From: Saprospiraceae bacterium
GTDB taxonomy: Bacteria; Bacteroidota; Bacteroidia; Chitinophagales; Saprospiraceae
Reading direction: 5' to 3'
Length of the DNA: 64,000 nt
Assembly (NCBI GenBank): GCA_016715245.1
Contig: JADKAS010000001.1
Span: 558,001-622,000, forward strand
Shown here: positions 47,958 to 58,041 of the stretch, piece by piece
Position numbering within the stretch: position 1 is the first letter of the stretch
How the letters are laid out: every line of letters starts with the position of its first letter
Notes under the pieces: generated by a model
What the model saw: only the letters and a program-made list of their open reading frames with translations
Told to the model about the DNA's origin: nothing
Databases searched by the model: none
Translations under genes and position numbers: made by a program

Positions 47958-47989
47958 CAAATGGTATTATTAATTATATTTTGACAATA

Positions 47990-48020
47990 TATATCAGATT
48001 TTGATAAAAGATCTGATATA
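47990..48020. repeat. Inverted repeat at the stop of the T9SS gene
   Basis: TATATCAGA (47990-47998) and TCTGATATA (48012-48020) form a 9-bp inverted repeat spanning the stop codon of the 1275-residue gene. It may act as a weak terminator on the minus strand, but no T run follows it. Confidence 0.35.
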
Positions 48021-51000
48021 AGTTTTTTCTTGTACCGTAAAGGAAATAAAATACAGTCCGGAAGGATAAGAAGAAACATTTACTTCATTGACCCCATTTA
48101 TAACTGTAAATTTCTGCACCGTTGAGTTAACTACATTTTTTATCTCAGCTCCTATAGCATTTACGTCCTTGACATTGATTATTAATATATCATGCACAGG
48201 GTTAGGAATGATTTCAATATTAAATGGTAATGTATTCACAACAGATGACCGGATAAATGAATAACATGTACTCAAAAAAATACATTGCCCAAAAGAAATT
48301 TCGACCAGATAAAGACCATTTTCCTGCGGTGTGTATGATGACCCTGTGGCGCCGTTTATTATTACTGTGTCTTCTTCGCATTTATACCATTGATATTCTG
48401 CCCCGGAAGCAAAAAAAACAGAAAGTTCATTTCCAGCTCTGTTGATATTTGTATTAAAATCAACAACATCAATATTAATTTTAAACAGAGTATCACAACT
48501 ATTAGGATTTGAAACAAATACTTCAAAAATTCCTTCCGAAGAAAAACTAAAATTACCAATTGTAAAAACATCACCACTACAAATGGTTTTGAAAATTTCT
48601 TTTGAACCTGGCGGCAATACTGTTAATTTTGTTTCAATAGTACTGTCACATCCAAATTGGTTTTGTAATTTAGTGGTGTATGTTCCTGAAATACTAAATA
48701 CGCTATTACCAACTCTTATAGATTTTCCGGAGCAAATGGTAAATTGCTGACTTAGGAAATTCGTCGGCTTTACTGTCAGATTAGTTGTAATTATACTATC
48801 ACAGCCAAGGACGGAAAACAAAGTATCAACATAGGTACCGGGTTGTGAATATTGATTCAAACCTACCATAATTTGGTCACCTGAGCAGATCTGGAATGTT
48901 TGTGTATAAAACTTAGGTTTTACAAAAACCTGACTTTGAATAATACTGTCACATCCTCTTGAAGAAACCAAAGTATCTTTATAGTTACCGCTTGTTGCGT
49001 AAACAGAATTACCAATAGTTATACTTTCACCTTCGCAGATTTCGAAACGGGCAAACTCAATAATATTATTAATGACAGTCAAAATAATGGTTGAAGTACT
49101 GTCACAACCCAAACTTGAGGTAAATTTTTCTGAATAAACGCCTTGTGTTTTCAGAAATCTGGTTCCAAATTTAATAGAATCCCCGGCACAAATACTTGCA
49201 AACCGTTGGGTAAAGTTAGGATAAACTGCCAAACTAATAATAACTATACTGTCGCAGCCTGATATGGTTTGAATACTGTCCCTATATATTCCCGGTGCAA
49301 AATAGGTGACTCCATTGATCAGAATTGATTGTCCTTCGCAAATAGAAAAAGACAACTCCGCAATGTCAGGTTTGTCGAAAAAAATAAGATTGGATTGAAC
49401 AATACTGTCACACCCTGCGCGATTTAATAATGAGTCTACATAAAAGCCGCTTTCGGTATAAATATTATTCCCAACTATAACAGAATCACCTTCACATAAA
49501 TATAGTTCCTGGCTTTCAGATGAAACGTTATAAAAATTGATGGTATGGTTTACAATACTGTCACAACCTACTGAAGATCCCAAAAACTCTACAACTATTA
49601 AAGATGTAGTGTAGTTTTGATTTCCTATTCTCAAGGTGTCACCAAAACAGAGGTGATGAGTAATATTATATTCAAGAGGGTGCACCGTTAAATTGGTTAT
49701 TATGAAATTTTCACATCCTTCTGCCGTCGAAATGGTATTAATATAAGTCCCGGTGACCGTATAAACACTGTCTTCAACAATAAAATTTTCTCCAAAACAA
49801 ATATCAATATTTTGAGTAATTATTTCGATGGGTAATACATTAATCTGAGTAGTAACAATACTGTCACATCCATTCGAACTCAACAAAGTATCTCTGTATG
49901 TCCCGGTATTTCGGTAAATGTTTGTTCCAACCATAATTTCTTCTCCCGGACAGATTGTAAAACTTTGCTGCCTTTGCGTTGATTGAATTACCAACAGATT
50001 TGTAAACACAACACTGTCACAACCCACTGAAGCCTCAAGCGAGTCAATGTACAGACCTGTGGTACGGTAGACACTATTTCCCACAACTACTGAATCCCCC
50101 TGACAAATTTGAAGGCTTTGATTTTTTAAAGTATCCGTAAATACATTAATCAAAATACTTTGACAATCAGCATTTGAAACACAGCCTCCCGTTCCTCTAA
50201 CAAAAAATAAATTGGATTGGATGGCCGTACCTGTTATGGAATTTCCGGTTGCAAAACTTGTAGTATTGCATGAATTCTGATACCATGACCATTGGTTGGC
50301 CCCATTAAGTTTTGCACCAGGTAAGGAAAGAGTAAACATTTCTCCCGGACAAACCATGGTTCCGGTAGTTTGTACAACTGGAATAAATGGTTTTAAACAA
50401 TTAAATATATTTACCAGAAAACCGTCCGTATTACCTAATGATGTAAAATTTGACGTATTCTGTGAAGGATCAAAATCAACTATTCCTGTAAAATTACCTA
50501 CAGAAAATATATTATTTATGCTATAGGCTTTTATTTTATTGAGCATATCATTGCCAAGCCCACCGAAAGAATAATGAGAATTATATGTACCGTTTTCATT
50601 CAGAACCAGTTGAAAAACATCTGATCCACCATTTGAAGTGGAAAATTGATTGGGAAAAATGTTGGGATTAAAATTGACAGTAGATCGGTAGACACCCCCG
50701 ACAACAATATTGTCATTAGGCGAAATATCAACTGCCTGGCACTGATCCTGTTGAGTTCCTCCAATTTTTTTCACCCAAATAAAATTGCCAAGAGAATCAA
50801 ATCTTGAAACAAAACCATCCCAGGACCCATCACTGACCAAGGTATTGTTTTGATTGGTGGCAGGATTGAAATCAACCAGATTGCTGAATCTGCCTACTGT
50901 TACTATGTCACTATTTGGGGCTATATCGATTCCGAATCCAGTGTCAAAGCCACCACCTCCCATCGTTTTCACCCAAAGAAAATTTCCTTCTGATGACAAT

Positions 51001-51821
51001 TTATGAACAAATATATCCGTACCCCCATTGTGTGGTGTAAAAAATTCTGTTGTGCCAGGGTCAAAATCAACTATCTGATTAAATTGACCTGTGGAAATAA
51101 TATCTCCATTGGCATCCAATTCAAAATCCAGAATGGATTCTGATTCAGTGCCTCCGATTTTTTTTACCCATACAAAATTTCCCTCACTGGTCAATTTAAG
51201 AACAAAAATGTCTAAAAGTCCGGTATTGGAAATCAAATTTTGCCCGGTTCCGGGATCAAAGTCGGTATTTCCTTCAAAATAACCACCTACCATAACCTGT
51301 CCTGAAGGAGAGACAAGTGCTTTTACCGGAAAGGAAAGTTGATTGGTGTTTAGTGCTTTTGCCCAAAGTATAGTACCTAAAGGGTCTAATTTGAGGACAA
51401 ATCCAACGTTAGCACCATTAACTCCTGAAATTAAAAGCAATTGGTCAAACAATCTAAGGGTGTCCTGAAAAGTACCGGTGATGTAAATGTTATTATTGAT
51501 ATCGGAACTTATATTATTGGCAAAATCTGATTGAGAACCTCCAAATTTTCTTGCCCATTGTAAAACACCATTCGGTGAAAATTTTTTGACCAGAAAATCT
51601 TCTTTTCCGACGGAAGAAAAATTTTGGCCTGAAGACAAACTAATATTTCCTGTAAAATTACTGACGGTATAAATGTTCAATACATTGTCAACAGTCAGTC
51701 CAACGGTATTATCAGCCTGAATGCCTTGTGTCATCCTCGCCCAGTTTAAGTTTTGAGTACTAACAGGGGAATAGAAAAACAATAAAACAAAAAACAATAA
51801 AAATACGAACTTCGATTTCAT
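47994..51821 (-). CDS. 1275-residue secreted protein with eleven GCDS repeats and T9SS type A tail
   Basis: Signal peptide (FVFLLFFVLLFFYSPVSTQN). Residues ~25-480 are propeller-like repeats with GGTESES, FDPGT and LGNFIWVKKIGG motifs. A short Ig-like segment (~485-565) is followed by eleven tandem repeats of ~51 residues, each with C-x-G-(D/E)-S, a V/N-G-N-S-x-Y element, GxY, GCDS and a closing beta strand. The C-terminus (~1205-1275, IIPNPVHDILIINV and LYFISFTVQEKTYIRSFIKI) is a T9SS type A sorting domain. It is a long surface or released protein, perhaps an adhesin (inference). No enzymatic domain was seen. Confidence 0.86.
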   Translation of the reverse strand: MKSKFVFLLFFVLLFFYSPVSTQNLNWARMTQGIQADNTVGLTVDNVLNIYTVSNFTGNISLSSGQNFSSVGKEDFLVKKFSPNGVLQWARKFGGSQSDFANNISSDINNNIYITGTFQDTLRLFDQLLLISGVNGANVGFVLKLDPLGTILWAKALNTNQLSFPVKALVSPSGQVMVGGYFEGNTDFDPGTGQNLISNTGLLDIFVLKLTSEGNFVWVKKIGGTESESILDFELDANGDIISTGQFNQIVDFDPGTTEFFTPHNGGTDIFVHKLSSEGNFLWVKTMGGGGFDTGFGIDIAPNSDIVTVGRFSNLVDFNPATNQNNTLVSDGSWDGFVSRFDSLGNFIWVKKIGGTQQDQCQAVDISPNDNIVVGGVYRSTVNFNPNIFPNQFSTSNGGSDVFQLVLNENGTYNSHYSFGGLGNDMLNKIKAYSINNIFSVGNFTGIVDFDPSQNTSNFTSLGNTDGFLVNIFNCLKPFIPVVQTTGTMVCPGEMFTLSLPGAKLNGANQWSWYQNSCNTTSFATGNSITGTAIQSNLFFVRGTGGCVSNADCQSILINVFTDTLKNQSLQICQGDSVVVGNSVYRTTGLYIDSLEASVGCDSVVFTNLLVIQSTQRQQSFTICPGEEIMVGTNIYRNTGTYRDTLLSSNGCDSIVTTQINVLPIEIITQNIDICFGENFIVEDSVYTVTGTYINTISTAEGCENFIITNLTVHPLEYNITHHLCFGDTLRIGNQNYTTSLIVVEFLGSSVGCDSIVNHTINFYNVSSESQELYLCEGDSVIVGNNIYTESGFYVDSLLNRAGCDSIVQSNLIFFDKPDIAELSFSICEGQSILINGVTYFAPGIYRDSIQTISGCDSIVIISLAVYPNFTQRFASICAGDSIKFGTRFLKTQGVYSEKFTSSLGCDSTSTIILTVINNIIEFARFEICEGESITIGNSVYATSGNYKDTLVSSRGCDSIIQSQVFVKPKFYTQTFQICSGDQIMVGLNQYSQPGTYVDTLFSVLGCDSIITTNLTVKPTNFLSQQFTICSGKSIRVGNSVFSISGTYTTKLQNQFGCDSTIETKLTVLPPGSKEIFKTICSGDVFTIGNFSFSSEGIFEVFVSNPNSCDTLFKINIDVVDFNTNINRAGNELSVFFASGAEYQWYKCEEDTVIINGATGSSYTPQENGLYLVEISFGQCIFLSTCYSFIRSSVVNTLPFNIEIIPNPVHDILIINVKDVNAIGAEIKNVVNSTVQKFTVINGVNEVNVSSYPSGLYFISFTVQEKTYIRSFIKI
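48442..50114 (-). repeat. Eleven tandem ~152-bp repeats encoding GCDS domains
   Basis: Protein units begin at residues such as LQICQGDS, FTICPGEE, IDICFGEN, HHLCFGDT, LYLCEGDS, FSICEGQS, ASICAGDS, FEICEGES, FQICSGDQ, FTICSGKS and FKTICSGD, each ending in a GCDS-like turn and strand. DNA identity between units looks low, so the array is old and diverged rather than a recent expansion. Confidence 0.8.
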
Positions 51822-51899
51822 TGAATATTTTTTTGTAACCGGTTAACATAATTCTCCAAAAGGAAAATTATAAATTTAAAGCGCTAAATTGTTTATATC

Positions 51900-51907
51900 C
51901 AAATTTA
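51900..51907 (-). promoter_or_regulatory. -7 box TAAATTTG for the 1275-residue T9SS gene
   Basis: On the minus strand 51907-51900 reads TAAATTTG (TAnnTTTG), about 79 bases before the ATG at 51821. The 51822-52091 intergenic region otherwise holds only AT-rich sequence and the pssA promoter. Confidence 0.4.
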
Positions 51908-52070
51908 TGCCGAAAATTATTTATTTCCAAAAAATAATTTCTATTAGATAATATCAAATGTTGAAAATATTTTACAAATATACTTAAGCAAAAATTATAA
52001 CTAATATAATTAGTTGATATTTAAATAAAATGTTTTGCAAAAAAATCATCATTATTCCGCAATGATTCTT

Positions 52071-52078
52071 TATTTTTG
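52071..52078 (+). promoter_or_regulatory. -7 box TATTTTTG upstream of pssA
   Basis: TATTTTTG fits TAnnTTTG and ends 13 bases before the GTG at 52092. It lies inside the longer ORF that begins at 52035. Confidence 0.45.
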
Positions 52079-52091
52079 CCAAAATTTACAC

Positions 52092-52781
52092 GTGAATAAA
52101 TATATTCCTTCCATCATTACATTAACAGGATTGTTTTGTGGATTTATGGCCATTGCGAGAGCTGACTATGCCATAAGTCCATTGCTCATTATTATTAGTT
52201 TTGTATGCGATGGCTTGGATGGATTTGTTGCCCGCCTGCTTAACACCTCTTCCGAAATTGGAAAACAGCTTGATTCCTTATCGGATATCGTTTGTTTTGG
52301 TGTGGCACCAGCTTACCTTTATTATCTGATGGCACCGGATGATTCTTATTTGTGTATGGTTGTTCCTTCTGTCATTGTATTGGCAGGCGCATTTCGGTTG
52401 GCAAGATACAACGTTCTTACACCAGTAAATTATTTCAGAGGACTGCCTATACCATCTGCCGCCTTTTTTTTCGTAGGAATCGTTCTGGCGGTGGATAACG
52501 AAAATGAATTGATAATAACTTATTTTGATAATAAATTCCTTTATCTGATTACACCTGTAATAATCAGTTTATTGATGGTAACTTCAAAAATAAGGATGTT
52601 TGGGCCAAAATCAGTTACTTCAAAATTCAAAGATTATATTTTCCCTGTTTTAACACTCATAATTTTTATCATTTCTTGGTTTTTGATTGACTGGGCTGCT
52701 TTGTCATTTACCATTTTGTGTTATGTCGTTTTGAGCATTATTTATACTTTTATGAACCAAAAGGTCGAAGTAAAAGTATAA
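52092..52781 (+). CDS. pssA: CDP-diacylglycerol-serine O-phosphatidyltransferase
   Basis: 229 residues from the GTG at 52092. The first helix (YIPSIITLTGLFCGFMAI) and the CDP-alcohol phosphatidyltransferase motif DGLDGFVARLLNTSSEIGKQ leading to LDSLSD (D-G-x2-A-R-x8-G-x3-D-x3-D) are intact, followed by five to six further membrane helices. It makes phosphatidylserine, the precursor of phosphatidylethanolamine. The longer ORF from 52035 would include the promoter box and has a poor N-terminus, so the GTG start is chosen. Confidence 0.9.
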   Translation: MNKYIPSIITLTGLFCGFMAIARADYAISPLLIIISFVCDGLDGFVARLLNTSSEIGKQLDSLSDIVCFGVAPAYLYYLMAPDDSYLCMVVPSVIVLAGAFRLARYNVLTPVNYFRGLPIPSAAFFFVGIVLAVDNENELIITYFDNKFLYLITPVIISLLMVTSKIRMFGPKSVTSKFKDYIFPVLTLIIFIISWFLIDWAALSFTILCYVVLSIIYTFMNQKVEVKV

Positions 52782-52827
52782 GGAGATTTAATACTATTTA
52801 AAATTTTAATATAAACTTAATTAAAAT

Positions 52828-54896
52828 ATGAAACCTATATATTTTTTAATAGCTTTTCTACTTACAGGACTTCATTATCAATCAATCAGTCAAAAAAAGG
52901 CCAGTCAATATGATTTGGGTAAAATGTGGACTTTTGAAAATCCACCAAAAGATTGGTTTAAGGAAACCTACAATCTTGACATGAAGGATGATTGGTTCAA
53001 TTCTGTCCGAAAGTCATCCCTGAGGTTTGCCAGTTGGTGCAGTGCATCATTTATATCTCCCGATGGTTTAATTATGACCAATCATCATTGTTCCCGGGAT
53101 GTCGTAACGGTATTACAAAAAGAAGGCGAAAATTTTGACAAGCAGGGATTTTATGCGGAAAATCTGGCTGATGAAAGAAAAGCTGAGGGATTATTTGTTG
53201 AACAATTGATTCAAGCCATTGACATTACTGCCCGGGTTAAAGAAGTGACGCATAAAGCAAAAAATTACGAAGAAGAATTACAGTTGCGGAAAAAAGCCAT
53301 TGAAGACATTCAGGCAAATTTTAGAGAAAAACCTGAATGGAAAGACCTGCGACTTCAGGTGGTAACTTTTTACAGTGGTGGGAAATTTTCCTTATATGGC
53401 TATAAAAAATATTCAGATATCAGATTGGTTTGGATTCCGGAACTTGACCTAGGTTTTTTTGGTGGTGATCCGGACAATTTTACATATCCTCGTTATAATT
53501 TGGATGCTACATTTTGGAGAGCGTACGATGAAAATGGAAAACCGGTAAATTCTTCAGAGCATTATTTTAAATTCAATAAAAACGGGGCCGTAGAAAATGA
53601 ACCTGTTTTTGTCATTGGGAATCCAGGAAAAACTGAACGGTACAGAACTGTATCTCAACTGGAATTTGACAGAGATTATAGATATAACTTCCGTTATAAA
53701 TATCTGAAAAACAGGAATGACATGATGATGAAAGAATACATGGCAATGAAAGATGATCCGGCTAAAGAATTTGAAGCACAGGAATTATTAAATACCATTG
53801 CCAATGTTGCCAACAGTATGAAGGCTTTTGGCGGTATCAGTGCCGGATTAAAAGATCCCAAATTATTTAACCGAAAAGTTGAAATGGAAAATATAATCCG
53901 TTCCAAGTCACCTGGCGTCACTTATTGGGATGATATGGCAAAATATTACCAAATTCTGAATCCACATGGTTGGGCTATTAGTGACCTTGAACCATCACCT
54001 TATAAAGGCAATGCATTTCTTGCTATGCATCAACTGCACAGATACAAAGAAATGGTGGCAAACAATGCGCCAATAGAAGAAAAAACAAAACTCCAGGAAA
54101 GCATAAAAGAGTTAATGACGACTTTTGATACCCCAAAGGAAAAAGAACTTTTTACTACGTTGTTAAAAGAAATTTCAGAAGACATTTATCCAGGGGATAT
54201 GACATTAAAAAATTACTGGGTAAAAAGAATCAGGAAGAATTTGTCAATCATTTATTTAAAAGAACTAAATTTAAAGATGTCGAAAAACTTCAGAAGTTTT
54301 TTGAAAAAGAAGACAAAATCAATAAGGAAGATGATGTTCTGATGGAAGCTGCGGATATTTTAATTGGTAGATACAATGAAGCGGCTAAAATTTTTAGTTC
54401 AAACTCAAAAGACAGGCAAGCACTTGAAGCGAAGATTGCCAATCAGGTATTTCAGGTATATGGAGATCAGATGCCACCTGATGCCACTTTTACACTGAGG
54501 ATTTCTGATGGGATAATGAAGGGTTATGATTATAACGGAACCAAAGCTCCGGTAATCACCACTTATTTTGGATTGTATGACCGATATTACTCTAACAACA
54601 AAACATTTCCATGGACACTACCGGAGAAATGGAAAAATCCTCCTTTGGAATTTTTACAAATACCCATGAATTGCGTTTCTACAAATGACATAATTGGTGG
54701 TAATTCAGGAAGTCCCCTAATCAATAGAAACAAAGAAATTGTCGGTTTGATTTTTGATGGGAATATTGAGTCACTGCCGGGCAACTTTATTTTTGATGAA
54801 GAATATAACAGAACCGTGTCTGTTCATTCAGGAGGCATCTATGGTGCCCTAAAATATATTTATAAAGCGGAGAGGATTATAAAAGAATTGGATTAA
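52828..54896 (+). CDS. S46 family dipeptidyl-peptidase (DPP7-like), frame-disrupted
   Basis: Restored length ~689 residues. Signal sequence, then SWCSASFISPDGLIMTNHHC (catalytic His), FGGDPDNFTYPRY (Asp) and GGNSGSPLINR (Ser) near the C-terminus. The following GLIFDGNIE has Gly where DPP11 enzymes carry Arg, which suggests a DPP7-like preference for hydrophobic rather than acidic P1 residues (inference from family knowledge). The break is at the A6 run 54207-54212; one more A joins LKNYW to LLGKKNQEEFVNHLF. S46 enzymes release dipeptides in the periplasm of Bacteroidota. Confidence 0.88.
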
Positions 54897-54934
54897 AACG
54901 AATTAAGATAAACCCCTGACATTAATTGAAAACT

Positions 54935-54968
54935 AAGTGGCCACTACTTTCCGTTTGGCCACTTTTTT
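54935..54968 (+). terminator. Rho-independent terminator after the S46 gene
   Basis: Stem AAGTGGCC (54935-54942) / GGCCACTT (54957-54964), 14-base loop, followed by T residues. It separates the peptidase from the transporter genes. Confidence 0.8.
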
Positions 54969-54986
54969 TATATAATCTTCCATTGT

Positions 54987-56618
54987 ATGAATAGTTTTTT
55001 AAAAGAAAATCCTTTATTACTCCTTTTTTTTGTATCAGCTATCGGTTATCTGGTTGGCAGAATAAAAATTAAGGGCACAGGTCTTGGTATCAGTGCTGTG
55101 TTGTTTGTTGGATTAATGTTCGGGGCAATGGATCCTCAATTTGAGGTGCCTGAAATTATTTTCCAGCTGGGATTGGTGTTTTTTGTTTATACCATTGGGT
55201 TGACTTCAGGTCCTGCTTTTTTTCAATCTTTTCAAAAAAACGGATGGAGAGATATTGGTTTTGTATTGACTATGTTAACTTTATCGGCCATTGTTGCCTG
55301 GGTGTTACATTATTTTATGGGCTTCAACGGACCTACTACCGTAGGCATATATTGCGGAAGTTCAACCAATTCACCTTCCCTTGCATCTGCTATCGAACTG
55401 ATCAATCAGGGTTTTAATAACAAAGAAAATCATATTCAGGATTTGGTTATTGGATACACTTTTAGTTATCCGATGGGTGTACTTGGTGTAATGCTGGCTA
55501 TTAAACTTATGGAAAAAATATTCCGCATTGATTACGAAGCCGAAAAAGCTGTATTGAGAAAAGACTATCCTCTTGATGAAAATCTGACCAGCCGAACGTT
55601 ACGTGTAACAAACCAAAATGTTTTCGGAAAAACACTGCGAACATTGTTAAAAGATTATCAATGGAATGTTGTATTCGGAAGAATGGAAAGTTACAAACAT
55701 GGTAGAATGATGATTACTCACTGGGAATCAGAATTACATGAAAATGACAAAATTACCGTTGTTGGAACAACTGAAGAACTAGACCATGTCCAAGAAATAT
55801 TAGGTGTTTTGGATCCGGAAAGTTTGTCATTCAACCGTAAAGAATTTGACATTGTACGTATTTTTGTGTCCAACCCTGATGTTGTAGGCAAAACAATATC
55901 TTCATTGAACCTTACTGAAAAATATAGTGCTTTAATCACAAGAATAAGACGGGGTGATATTGAAATGCTTGCAAAATCCGACACCATTCTGGAAATTGGT
56001 GACAGAATCAGGTTTGTAGCCAAAAGGGAGGATTTACCGGCTATTCAAAAATTGTTTGGTGACAGTTATCATGCCGCAAGCAAAATCGACATATTTTCGT
56101 TCGGATTGGGTATAGGTTTAGGATTACTTCTGGGAATGATGGAATTGACTTTGCCGGGAGGGTTGGTATTTAAAGCCGGGTATGCAGGCGGTCCCTTATT
56201 GGTTGGTCTTATTTTAGGTGCATTAAAAAGAACAGGCCCGATTATTTGGTCACTTCCCTATGGAACCAATGTAACCTTAAACCAACTTGGACTCATTTTA
56301 CTTTTAGCGGTTTTGGGTATACGTTCAGGTAATACCATGATGGATTCCTTGAGTCAGGGAGAGTGGCTTCCCATTTTTTTAGGAGGCTCTGTTTTGGCCA
56401 TATCCGGAGCAATAATCAGTTTGTGGATAGGATTTAAAATATTTAAAATTCCTTTTTCTCTTCTCCTTGGTTTTGTATCCAATCAACCTGCAATTCTTGA
56501 ATTTGTTACAGACATCACCAAAAACAAAGTACCCAACATTGGTTATTCTTTTATGTTTCCGATATCTCTTGTTATGAAAATAATTTATGCTCAGATTTTA
56601 CTACTCCTTCTAACCTGA
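54987..56618 (+). CDS. AspT/YidE-type transporter with two RCK_C domains
   Basis: 543 residues. Five N-terminal membrane helices (GIYCGSSTNSPSLASAIEL in the conserved region), two TrkA-C/RCK_C domains (~205-290 and ~295-365), then five more helices ending in the second copy of the transport repeat (GLILGALKRTGPIIWSLPYGTN, FVSNQPAILEFVTD). This layout is that of the aspartate:alanine exchanger family and E. coli YidE/YbjL. The substrate is unknown; the RCK domains suggest control by a small ligand. It starts 18 bases after the terminator. Confidence 0.88.
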   Translation: MNSFLKENPLLLLFFVSAIGYLVGRIKIKGTGLGISAVLFVGLMFGAMDPQFEVPEIIFQLGLVFFVYTIGLTSGPAFFQSFQKNGWRDIGFVLTMLTLSAIVAWVLHYFMGFNGPTTVGIYCGSSTNSPSLASAIELINQGFNNKENHIQDLVIGYTFSYPMGVLGVMLAIKLMEKIFRIDYEAEKAVLRKDYPLDENLTSRTLRVTNQNVFGKTLRTLLKDYQWNVVFGRMESYKHGRMMITHWESELHENDKITVVGTTEELDHVQEILGVLDPESLSFNRKEFDIVRIFVSNPDVVGKTISSLNLTEKYSALITRIRRGDIEMLAKSDTILEIGDRIRFVAKREDLPAIQKLFGDSYHAASKIDIFSFGLGIGLGLLLGMMELTLPGGLVFKAGYAGGPLLVGLILGALKRTGPIIWSLPYGTNVTLNQLGLILLLAVLGIRSGNTMMDSLSQGEWLPIFLGGSVLAISGAIISLWIGFKIFKIPFSLLLGFVSNQPAILEFVTDITKNKVPNIGYSFMFPISLVMKIIYAQILLLLLT

Positions 56619-56625
56619 TATCAAA

Positions 56626-57537
56626 ATGAGCGTAGACGAAGTTGTTATTCAATTTAATGGAAATCAGGTTTTTCTTCTGAACTTTTGCCTGGCTTATATT
56701 ATGTTTGGTGTAGCTCTGGAACTTTCATTACATGATTTTACATACATACTAAAAAACAGAAAGTCTACCTGGGCTGGGTTATTATCCCAACTTGTGGCCC
56801 TGCCACTTTTAACTATAGTTTTGATTTGGATTATAAAACCATATCCCAGTCTTGCGCTTGGGATGTTACTTATTTCCGTGTGCCCTGGAGGCAATGTGTC
56901 CAATTATGCTGTACATCTTGCAAAAGGTAATACGGCACTTTCTGTAGTGTTAACATCTATTTCGACGTTAACCAGTTCTCTACAGACACCATTTACTTTT
57001 TCTTTGTTATATTTATTCTTGCCAGACGAAATGAAGATGGAGAGTTCAGAAATGAGTGTACCTTTTTTTCAAATGGTAGAAACCATTTTGATTTTGATGA
57101 TTCTGCCGTTGTTATTGGGAATGAGTGTAAAACAATATTTCCCTGCACTTCAATCCAAAATTCTGAAGTCGGTAAAAATAACCAGTATGTTGATTTTTAT
57201 CGGAATAATAGCGGGTGGAATTTTTTCAAATTGGCAAAATATTCACCAACATTTAGGTAAAGTATTTTTTCTGGTAGTGATTCACAATTCGCTGGCACTT
57301 TTGATTGGGTTTTGGATAGCACGATCGTTTGGTTTGCCATTCAAGGACAAAATTAGTATTAGTATAGAAACAGGCATACAAAATTCAGGTCTCGCGCTTG
57401 TATTGGTATTTAATTTTTTCGACGGAATTGGCGGAATGGCATTAATTGCAGCCTGGTGGAGTATCTGGCACCTGATTTCGGCCTTTTCTGTGGCCTATTT
57501 CTGGAGATGGAAACAATCCAAAACCCCAAAAGTATAA
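56626..57537 (+). CDS. Bile acid:sodium symporter family (BASS) transporter
   Basis: 303 residues with nine to ten membrane helices. YIMFGVALELSLHDF (residues ~25-39), VCPGGNVSNYAVHLAKGNTALSVVLTSIST (~85-114) and ETGIQNSGLALVL (~248-260) are the conserved Na+-site segments of BASS proteins. It probably imports an organic anion with sodium. It begins 7 bases after the AspT-like gene and is probably co-transcribed. Confidence 0.9.
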   Translation: MSVDEVVIQFNGNQVFLLNFCLAYIMFGVALELSLHDFTYILKNRKSTWAGLLSQLVALPLLTIVLIWIIKPYPSLALGMLLISVCPGGNVSNYAVHLAKGNTALSVVLTSISTLTSSLQTPFTFSLLYLFLPDEMKMESSEMSVPFFQMVETILILMILPLLLGMSVKQYFPALQSKILKSVKITSMLIFIGIIAGGIFSNWQNIHQHLGKVFFLVVIHNSLALLIGFWIARSFGLPFKDKISISIETGIQNSGLALVLVFNFFDGIGGMALIAAWWSIWHLISAFSVAYFWRWKQSKTPKV

Positions 57538-57545
57538 AATCCTGT

Positions 57546-58033
57546 TTATTTATCGGAAATGATTGTTTTTAAATCGGCTTCAGAATAATTAATGTTTTTT
57601 AATACTTTTTTATCTTCTTCCCTGTACACCAGATATTCCCCGTTTTTTCAATAATATGTGAAAGAGTATTTTTATGTTCCCAGTAATAATCTCTTGTCAA
57701 CACTGCTTCTTCGTAAGTAGAACAGGCCTTGCTCATATTGGATCTCTGAACTTCATCAAAAAGTTTTTTAAACTTTCCAGCTAATCCAAACTCCAGTACG
57801 GCACCGGATAAAACGTATTGTAAATAACTCAAAGCATCCGCTACTCCGACAATATCTTTATTTTCTATGGCTTCTTTTAATTCGTCCAATTCCTCCTGTA
57901 ACAAAGAAACTCTTAAGTTGCATCTTTTTTCATCGGGAATTTGTGGTGTATCCAATACGGGTAAGTCAAATAAATCGTGGAATTTTTTTACGTCGTTTAA
58001 TGCATTGGGTTCCTTAAAAGTGTGTAATAACAT
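57546..58033 (-). CDS. All-alpha NTP pyrophosphohydrolase (MazG-like), frame-disrupted near the end
   Basis: Restored length ~162 residues. Metal-binding helices: LLQEELDELKEAIENKDIVGVADALSYLQ (E-E-x-x-E with a later D), then FDEVQRSNMSKACSTYEEA. The apparent stop at 57599 is probably false: one extra A opposite the T6 run at 57643-57648 changes the tail to EYLVYREEDKKVLKNINYSEADL and carries the frame to a TAA at 57546-57548, as in relatives from Bacteroidota that I recall. It likely hydrolyses a non-canonical NTP. It is 8 bases downstream of mpl. Confidence 0.78.
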
Positions 58034-58041
58034 GTTTTTTT

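Noticed and set aside
48442..50114. CRISPR-like array or recent DNA repeat
   Set aside because: The ~152-bp periodicity is entirely coding and the units are diverged at DNA level; it is a protein repeat.
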